Source: Brenneria izadpanahii (GTDB lineage Bacteria > Pseudomonadota > Gammaproteobacteria > Enterobacterales > Enterobacteriaceae). Taken from it: a DNA stretch of 64,000 bases. Positions 58,900-64,000 of this stretch are shown piece by piece. Positions within the stretch are counted from its first letter, which is position 1, and the number at the start of each line of letters is the position of its first letter. The stretch lies in contig NZ_CP050854.1 of the NCBI RefSeq assembly GCF_017569925.1, forward strand, positions 1,736,001 to 1,800,000, in the 5' to 3' direction. A program made the translations under genes and the position numbers. Below the pieces are notes generated by a model. The model was given only the letters and a program-made list of their open reading frames with translations. It did no database searches and was not told where the DNA came from.

Positions 58900-59312
58900 A
58901 TATCAATAACCTTTCCCGGAATAAGTAAATGTCTTGACTCTTCAGGTATGAAGAACTGTAATCCGCCACCATCGCCATATTGTTTATTAGCTAGAGCTCT
59001 CCCATATGCAACATCGATGTCCTCAGATACATAAAATGCTCTTACTTTTCCCCTAATCGGCCAACGCGGATCAAGCTTAACTTGCAGGGCTTCATGATAC
59101 CCAATAGGATTTCCTTTATATTGTCTTACCGTTGGATAAGTAACTGTGTAAGAAGGCAACTGATCTCCGTTTGGATATAATGCATACAAAATTGTGCCTT
59201 TTTTCAATCTCCTGTTTTTGTACACATCAATACCAGGATAATCATCGTTAGCAGGTCCTTGCCATTTCGTTGCTTCTTTGGATGGATCTTTACATGTTTT
59301 TGCTAACCCCAA
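58896..59312 (-). CDS. Rhs toxin tip, orphan (module B)
   Basis: After LTWIDPLGLAKTC the sequence is a tip of about 125 residues with KWQGPANDDYPGIDVYKNRR, LKKGTILYALYP and PIGYHEALQV. The YPG-D-xxxxxxLKKGT-xxY pattern recurs in Rhs toxins, but I cannot name the activity. The tip frame is intact. The preceding core stub is out of frame: the G-run at 59362-59366 has five G where six are needed for GLAGGLNLY. No true start codon exists (TTG at best), so it is likely silent unless recombined onto an Rhs gene. Confidence 0.6.
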   Translation of the reverse strand: MGLAKTCKDPSKEATKWQGPANDDYPGIDVYKNRRLKKGTILYALYPNGDQLPSYTVTYPTVRQYKGNPIGYHEALQVKLDPRWPIRGKVRAFYVSEDIDVAYGRALANKQYGDGGGLQFFIPEESRHLLIPGKVIDI

Positions 59313-59499
59313 CGGATCGATCCAAGTGAGGGGATTTGGGGCATAAGCATAAAGATTCAGTCCCCCGCCAGCCCTATGGGGTCCGTCGCAATAATCTATC
59401 CGACTTTCGGATCGTACTACCTGTTTCGGCTGTAAATTATCTTCATATCGTCGTCATAGTGCAGGAAATCGATCATGCTACCGCCCGCCCACGAGAAAG

Positions 59500-59730
59500 T
59501 TGACTATGGCTGAGATGCATTCTAAGTCAGACAGCGTGCTAAATAAAGCAGCTAAAACAGAACGTTACTACACGGTGGGATACGCCACGCAAAACGGCAG
59601 ACCCAACCCGCCCTCCGCCATCAACCTTAAAGGCCGCTGGCTGGAAGAGTCGGGGTTTATGACCGGGATGCCGATAACGGTGACGGTTGAGTGGGGAAGG
59701 ATAGTGATTGAGAGCGAAATTAATCTCTGA
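59500..59730 (+). CDS. symE: SymE-like toxin-fold protein
   Basis: The 76-residue protein matches the SymE core: RYYTVGYATQNGRPNPPSA, INLKGRWLEESGF and MTGMPITVTVEWGRIVIE. SymE is an AbrB-fold SOS-controlled type I toxin in E. coli, held down by the antisense RNA SymR. This copy is shorter than E. coli SymE (113). Such genes often sit in Rhs loci. It is on the strand opposite the modules, between B and A. ATG 59500 or 59506; no clear ribosome-binding site is seen. Confidence 0.75.
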   Translation: MTMAEMHSKSDSVLNKAAKTERYYTVGYATQNGRPNPPSAINLKGRWLEESGFMTGMPITVTVEWGRIVIESEINL

Positions 59731-59800
59731 TATCGCACATAATAAATAACAGATAAAAATAATCCGGAAGGATCTTGGAGATCGCTTCCGCATTTAATAA

Positions 59801-60160
59801 CTATTTGTAGCTCACTTCACATTGGCCAATTACATCAAAAACATGATCGTAAGTACTTAAAATATAATGATCATCTTTTTCTTTATCGAATATTTTATCG
59901 AAACATGATTTCTTTGACAATTGATATTTTGATTCATCAATCATCGTAATAGTTAGGCTCTTTATATTTTTAAACTTAAAGCAAACTAAAGCTTCCTCAC
60001 TTAAATCCTTGCTTGGTTGGCAAAACGACAAATCAAGAGAGGTTATTACCTCTATTTCCATAGGATACATATCTAATATGACGTTTTTTAAAATTAAAGC
60101 GTCTCTTCCATGTATTTCCCCATATATTGTCTCAATGGCTTGATTATTTACTGTTAGCAT
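59801..60160 (-). CDS. hypothetical immunity-type protein (module A)
   Basis: A 119-residue protein of no known family to me. Acidic, with beta-rich start ([20 protein letters not shown]) and Cys/Lys-rich middle. Its start overlaps the tip A stop by seven bases, as for a cognate immunity gene. Confidence 0.6.
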   Translation of the reverse strand: MLTVNNQAIETIYGEIHGRDALILKNVILDMYPMEIEVITSLDLSFCQPSKDLSEEALVCFKFKNIKSLTITMIDESKYQLSKKSCFDKIFDKEKDDHYILSTYDHVFDVIGQCEVSYK

Positions 60161-60603
60161 CTCACTCTTATCCCTTTTCCACCAGTTTTTGTTGAAAATC
60201 TATCATTTAGATTAATTGACTTCAAATCAGATTCAGTTGCCCAGACAGAAGGCATATTCTTTATACCAGCCTCTTTAGCTGCGTATAGTCGTCGATTATC
60301 TAAAGTAAATACGGAATGTTTATTTGCACCTTGTGAGATTAATCTTTCTTGAATGTTAGTAGGTAAATCAGTAAGTCTTACCTTCCTGATTGGTTCTACT
60401 TGATTGATATACGAAGGATCATTTTTCAATCTATAGATTAGATCATTAACTTTTTGACCATTCGAGAAAACGGAACCAATGCTATCTTGAGAGAATAAAA
60501 CAGTGTTAGGACTGACAGGCGATAACCCCCACGGATCCACCCACCCCAACGCATTCGGCGCATACTGATAAAGGTTAATTCCCCCCGCCAGCCCAATGGG
60601 GTC
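60154..60603 (-). CDS. Rhs toxin tip, orphan (module A)
   Basis: From 60603 the frame reads [27 protein letters not shown], then a tip of about 120 residues: [28 protein letters not shown], and [18 protein letters not shown]. The SQDSI-x(n)-FTLDNRRL pattern is shared by a family of Rhs and polymorphic toxin tips, perhaps with a ParB-like nuclease fold (uncertain). Intact from stub to stop but without an initiation signal; TTG 60549 is the only early start-like codon. Confidence 0.6.
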   Translation of the reverse strand, partial: DPIGLAGGINLYQYAPNALGWVDPWGLSPVSPNTVLFSQDSIGSVFSNGQKVNDLIYRLKNDPSYINQVEPIRKVRLTDLPTNIQERLISQGANKHSVFTLDNRRLYAAKEAGIKNMPSVWATESDLKSINLNDRFSTKTGGKGIRVRC

Positions 60604-60787
60604 ATAGGGACGATCCCGACGCCGTCGTACTTTTTATCGCACCTAACTCACTGATACCAATGGTTTTTTAAAGAGCACTTTTTATAGCATTAACACCACC
60701 TTAACCCGAACACCCCGACGCGCACTTTTGCCCCCGCACACGCTACCGCCACGCTGTGACTGCCCTGTCTGCCTGTGCCACATCATA

Positions 60788-61082
60788 GCAGCGGCGTCAG
60801 CCGCTGCCATTAGTCGTTTGCTGTTGAACCGGGGTTAGCGCGGCGCGAGCCGTTCCGCAGCTTGCTGTGGGACGGTGAAGCGTCTGCCGGGGGCGGGCTG
60901 GCGAAGCCCGCAGGAGAAGAGGTTGAACAGGGAGGCCCCCGGCGGGGGCCGCACGGGGCGGAGATGGCGAGCACGGGAACGAGCAAGGAGCCTGCGACTG
61001 CGAGCCGGGCGCAGCAAGTCGCAGCGGGGTTGGGGCGGGGGCGAGGTGAAGCCGTTTAACGCCGTGACGAAGGAACGGCTTC
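60788..61082. other. GC-rich multi-hairpin region, candidate structured RNA or element end
   Basis: Six strong stems lie in 295 bp: 60788-60807 (8 bp, GTCA loop), 60850-60875 (12 bp with G-U pairs, 2-base loop), 60893-60911 (7 bp), 60934-60950 (GGCCCCC/GGGGGCC), 60992-61024 (8 bp) and 61048-61082 (GAAGCCGTT/AACGGCTTC). AGCCGTTCC near 60849 can also pair with GGAACGGCT near 61072, closing the whole region. Open frames here on both strands look like GC-artefacts. It begins where the Rhs array stops and lies about 300 bp beyond the recombinase stop. Strand and function unknown. Confidence 0.5.
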
Positions 61083-61387
61083 TGCTTTGGGGTTGACGTT
61101 GATGTTGGCCGAGCGTTGGCACAGATGCCTGCGCCGCCAGGGACGGCGGCCACGCCGTGGATGCCGAAGAACGCTTGCCGCTGCCGACAGCAGAGGGCGC
61201 AGCCCTGTGCGCCACACTGCACCACGAACCCGACCCCGGCGGCCAGCCGCTCACCGTGGCCGGGGCAGACCGCAGCGCGCCCTTGCGCTAGACGGCGCCG
61301 GAGTGCCGAGTCTGACCAAGGCAAGCGGTGCGCCACGGACGGCGCAGCGTTTGCCCTGCACCGTCCTGCGGCCTTGAAGGGAACGAG

Positions 61388-62401
61388 CTACTTTTTGCCA
61401 CTGTCCCGTTTACGTCGGGCTGTCTGCTTCCGCTCTGCCGGATGCGTCTGTTCATGCACCTTCTGTAAGTGACCGATGGCAACCCGCGTATAGATTTGCG
61501 TCGTCTCCAGCTTCTCATGGCCAAGTATCGCCTGGATATGTCGCGTGTCAGCCCCGTTCTCCAGCATCTGCGTCGCCATACTGTGCCGGAACACATGGCA
61601 CGCGCCCGGTTTATCCAGGTGACCCGTGCCCCGGATGGCCTTGCCCGCCATCTGCGTCAGCGTCGCCCGCGCCAGTCCTTTTCCTCTGTGGCTGATAAAC
61701 AAGTGGCCGCTGTCATACCGTTTCGCCAGTTCAGGCCGGGCATGGTTCAGATAACGTACCAGCCACTTACACGCTCGTTCACCCAGCGGCACCACCCGGT
61801 CTTTATTGCCCTTGCCCTGACGCACCGCCATCACGCCCCGACTCAGGTCGATATCACTCAGCATCAGATTAGCGGCTTCTGTCCGGCGAACGCCCGTACT
61901 CCACAGCACTTCCAGTATCACCCGGTTACGCAGCCCGATAACGGTGCCGCTCTCCACCGACTGCAACACGCCGCCCGTTTCCTCCTCGCTCAGCACCTGC
62001 GCCGGTAAGCGTTTTTCCTCTTTCGGCAACGCCAGCATCTCCGCCGGGTTATACAGGATAACGTGACGCCTGAGCAGCCAGCGGAACAGCATGCGGATAG
62101 CCGACAGGCGGTTTAACTGACTGCCCGCCGTTAACGGTTTCCCGTCCGCTTTACGATAGCCCCGCAGCCAGCGCTGATACCCTTCCAGCACTGACAGACT
62201 TACTTGTGGTGCATGAAGCAACCCTCTGTCCTCGCACCATGCCACGAACGGCAACAGCCGCTCCCGGTAGCTCTCCATCGTGCGCCGGCTGTAGCCTGCC
62301 GCGCTCAGATGGTCGAGGTAGTCCGTCAGATGCTGGCGCAGCGTCTCGCTCTGGCGGCTAAGATAAGTGGCTTCGGGTGTCGGCGGTATCGGTCGTGTCA
62401 T
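61388..62401 (-). CDS. tyrosine recombinase (XerC/D-like integrase)
   Basis: The 337-residue protein has an N-terminal core-binding domain (about 20-115, TDYLDHLSAAGYSRRTMESY) and a catalytic domain with the full active site: Arg172 (STGVRRTEAANL), Lys197 (QGKGNKDR), His269-x-x-Arg272 (HVFRHS), His295 (LGHEKLETTQ) and Tyr304. The basic tail is long. It follows the P-loop protein gene by 33 bp in the same direction, so the two form one unit, probably the mobility module of an integrative element. Confidence 0.9.
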   Translation of the reverse strand: MTRPIPPTPEATYLSRQSETLRQHLTDYLDHLSAAGYSRRTMESYRERLLPFVAWCEDRGLLHAPQVSLSVLEGYQRWLRGYRKADGKPLTAGSQLNRLSAIRMLFRWLLRRHVILYNPAEMLALPKEEKRLPAQVLSEEETGGVLQSVESGTVIGLRNRVILEVLWSTGVRRTEAANLMLSDIDLSRGVMAVRQGKGNKDRVVPLGERACKWLVRYLNHARPELAKRYDSGHLFISHRGKGLARATLTQMAGKAIRGTGHLDKPGACHVFRHSMATQMLENGADTRHIQAILGHEKLETTQIYTRVAIGHLQKVHEQTHPAERKQTARRKRDSGKK

Positions 62402-62434
62402 GGCGGCGCGTCCTGCGTGAGGATGAGAAGGGAA

Positions 62435-64000
62435 CTACGGTACGACAGGTTTATTGCGTATCACCGGAACAGCGGTTTTACCGTTAACCCGACCGGATGA
62501 CGCGGAAGCCTTGCGGGTACTGACTTTAACAGAGATGGCCTTATCCGACTGACTACCGACCACACCCCGACCTGAGGCCGACCGCTTTTCATTTACCCCC
62601 GACCGGACGGCGTCGTAGTTATCTTTCTCTGTCGTTTTTACTGTTTTAGCAGGCGCTTCTGGCACGTCGATAAGCCCGCACAGGTGCGCGTTATCGGTCT
62701 GTGCGTCTCCGTCGAACAGCAGTTCGTAGCAGAACGTCAGCCCGCGCTTGTGCAGCAGCAGGTATTCCAGTTCAACCAGTCGCGCAAGGTGGATTTTCAG
62801 TTGCGTATCACCCCACTGCACCGCATCCCGTAGCTGTTTGCGGGTAAAGTGAAGCTCCGTTTTCGGCTGGCCGCTGTCCGCTACCCAGCTCTGTATCAGC
62901 ATCAGCAACTTCCGCGTCTGCGGCGGCATTTCGTCCAGCGTGCGGCCAAGGATTTCATGCGCTAACCGATTGGCCAGCACGATATCCGACCGTTCGACCT
63001 CGATATACTCGATAACCGCGCTACGGTGCTCCACCGTCTTCACCTCCCGCTGGTACTGGTGCAGCAGCGCGATGCTCTGTATCAGCGTCAGGTACTTCAT
63101 ATGGTCACGCCGCGTGCGGGTTTTGTCGCTCAGGAACGTTAACTGGCTGGCGAACGGGTTCACCACCTTTAACGGTTTCAGTAATCGCTGGGCATTCTGG
63201 TGCAGCCCGGTGAGATACCCTTTCTCGTTCTCCATCAACAACCCGTCCAGCGTTTGTTTATGCCGCTGCAACGCGTGGATAGCTTCGGTCTGTTCGCGGG
63301 ATTCGTTCACCGTCAGCACCAGACAGCGGTTCAGCAACTCTTCATCCACGTCGATGGCCGTGGTGGTCAGCATCAGCATCACCGGGCCTTTCACCGTATA
63401 TTGCTTCGTCACCAGATTGCCTGTGGCGTCATCCTTGCCCGTGCTGGCGATGGTTAGTTCACCATCTGACTGCAACAGCTTCAGCGCATACGCTGCTTGT
63501 CTGACGCCTTCTTCTTCGGCGATGGCGAGGATTTTATGCTGGAGATTGGTTTCACCCAGATAGAACAGGCTTTGTCCGGTCATGGCCGAGTATTGCAGCC
63601 GCTCTTCCGGCGGGATAAGGCCCAGCACCGCGTCCATTAAGCTGGATTTACCCGCCGCCGAACTGCTCTGTATCAGCACCGCCAACGGCTTGTCCAGCTT
63701 GCGCGATACCGCCGACAGATAACCGGCCAGCAGGTTGGTCGATTCGCCCACCACGCCGCAGGCCGCGAGGTCGTCCGTTATCCTGCCGGTAAGCGCCGGG
63801 TCGCGCAGCAACGCCAGCGCCTCCGCTTTGGCGTCGTCATCCAGTTCAGGAACGCTTTCACCGTGGGTTTCCGGTCGGCTCAGATGGTTTTCCAGTGCCA
63901 GCAGCACCCGCCCCAGCGACTGTTTCAGTGCGCTTTCAGCCAACCCTAACTCCGCCGCGGCCAGCCGCGCATAGCCCGCACGACTGCGGGCGCTCATCAT
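62435..64000 (-). CDS. P-loop ATPase, primase/helicase-type, C-terminal part (5' end outside window)
   Basis: The frame is open at the window edge, so about 521 C-terminal residues are seen. Walker A is QSSSAAGKSSLMDAV, with SAMTGQSLFYLGE and LMLTTTAIDVDEELLNRC (Walker B/arginine region) following: an AAA-like helicase domain of the type placed behind a CHC2/toprim primase. A helix-turn-helix-like region (KQLRDAVQWGDTQLKIHLARL) and a Lys/Ser-rich tail end it. The missing N-terminus would decide whether it is a primase. It is directly upstream of the recombinase gene. Confidence 0.7.
   Translation of the reverse strand: MMSARSRAGYARLAAAELGLAESALKQSLGRVLLALENHLSRPETHGESVPELDDDAKAEALALLRDPALTGRITDDLAACGVVGESTNLLAGYLSAVSRKLDKPLAVLIQSSSAAGKSSLMDAVLGLIPPEERLQYSAMTGQSLFYLGETNLQHKILAIAEEEGVRQAAYALKLLQSDGELTIASTGKDDATGNLVTKQYTVKGPVMLMLTTTAIDVDEELLNRCLVLTVNESREQTEAIHALQRHKQTLDGLLMENEKGYLTGLHQNAQRLLKPLKVVNPFASQLTFLSDKTRTRRDHMKYLTLIQSIALLHQYQREVKTVEHRSAVIEYIEVERSDIVLANRLAHEILGRTLDEMPPQTRKLLMLIQSWVADSGQPKTELHFTRKQLRDAVQWGDTQLKIHLARLVELEYLLLHKRGLTFCYELLFDGDAQTDNAHLCGLIDVPEAPAKTVKTTEKDNYDAVRSGVNEKRSASGRGVVGSQSDKAISVKVSTRKASASSGRVNGKTAVPVIRNKPVVP

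Larger units (their letters stand above)
56740..60603 (-). other. array of four displaced Rhs toxin tip / immunity modules
   Basis: Four units lie in tandem on the minus strand: tip A plus 59801-60160, tip B plus 58414-58899, tip C plus 57539-57880, tip D plus 56740-57132. A, B and C begin with the Rhs core end [16 protein letters not shown] followed by W-x-DPxGL, after which the sequences diverge completely, as Rhs C-terminal tips do. No full Rhs gene is present. Such orphan modules are a reservoir for tip replacement in polymorphic-toxin loci. AT-rich throughout. Confidence 0.8.
61388..64000 (-). mobile_element. part of an integrative mobile element (right side outside window)
   Basis: A tyrosine recombinase and an adjacent P-loop ATPase of primase/helicase-like type form an operon next to a GC-rich hairpin region and a toxin-module array. 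Base composition differs sharply from the AT-rich Rhs array. The left limit may lie at the hairpin region (about 60.7 kb); no direct repeats could be identified by eye. Confidence 0.5.

Noticed and set aside
60797..61377. Overlapping open frames on both strands in the GC-rich hairpin region
   Set aside because: Pro/Arg/Ala-rich translations with no domain, no start signals and stems that dictate the base order; treated as non-coding.

Overview
The window looks like chromosome from an enterobacterium, most likely of the Pectobacteriaceae type (Brenneria/Dickeya-like). The grounds are a YqjH/YqjI-like pair, FtrA- and MocR-type regulators, two GsiA-type peptide ABC systems, Rhs-tip stubs with enterobacterial core sequence, a SymE homologue, and an intergenic palindromic repeat of a style common in plant-associated enterobacteria. 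Most of it is GC-rich housekeeping and accessory metabolism. 36.0-41.6 kb and 56.7-60.6 kb are visibly AT-rich and look acquired.

Layout. 0-11 kb: C-terminal part of a cyclic beta-1,2-glucan synthase-type protein (cut by the window edge), a secreted tannase-family esterase, an FtrA-like regulator divergent from a DMT exporter, a 2-hydroxyacid dehydrogenase, a siderophore-interacting protein with a PadR regulator, and cytochrome b561. 11-19 kb: a MocR-type regulator divergent from a complete seven-gene Nit1C cluster (the nitrilase cluster linked in pseudomonads to cyanide assimilation). A textbook sigma-54 promoter and an NtrC-like site precede it, and a decayed acyl-CoA synthetase follows it. 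19-30 kb: modD, then a divergon around a ROK repressor. On one side are an M81 peptidase and a double ABC ATPase; on the other a peptide-binding protein, two permeases, a ROK sugar kinase and CutC. 30-36 kb: Tat-exported aldo/keto reductase, ArsR regulator, ArgC, M20 amidohydrolase, and a TetR regulator divergent from a frameshifted epimerase gene.

36-42 kb: an AT-rich block with a URO-D-fold methyltransferase-like protein divergent from a polar amino-acid ABC importer and an L-2-amino-thiazoline-4-carboxylate (ATC) hydrolase-family protein. ATC is a known spontaneous product of cyanide and cystine, so this block may be functionally linked to Nit1C. 42-51 kb: a GntR-controlled operon joining a glutathione/dipeptide-type ABC importer to a gamma-glutamyltransferase with no signal peptide. 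51-57 kb: a ClpP-like gene broken at a G-run, AraC and lipoprotein remnants, then a LysR / beta-alanine-type transaminase / malonate-semialdehyde-decarboxylase-like tautomerase / LysR group.

56.7-60.6 kb: a tandem graveyard of four displaced Rhs C-terminal toxin tips, each followed by an immunity-type gene, with one SymE-like gene on the opposite strand. 60.8-64 kb: a GC-rich run of perfect hairpins, apparently non-coding, then a tyrosine recombinase and a P-loop ATPase (truncated by the window edge), probably one end of a mobile element. The strongest candidates for something new are the ATC-hydrolase block, the ROK/M81/CutC divergon and the hairpin region beside the recombinase.
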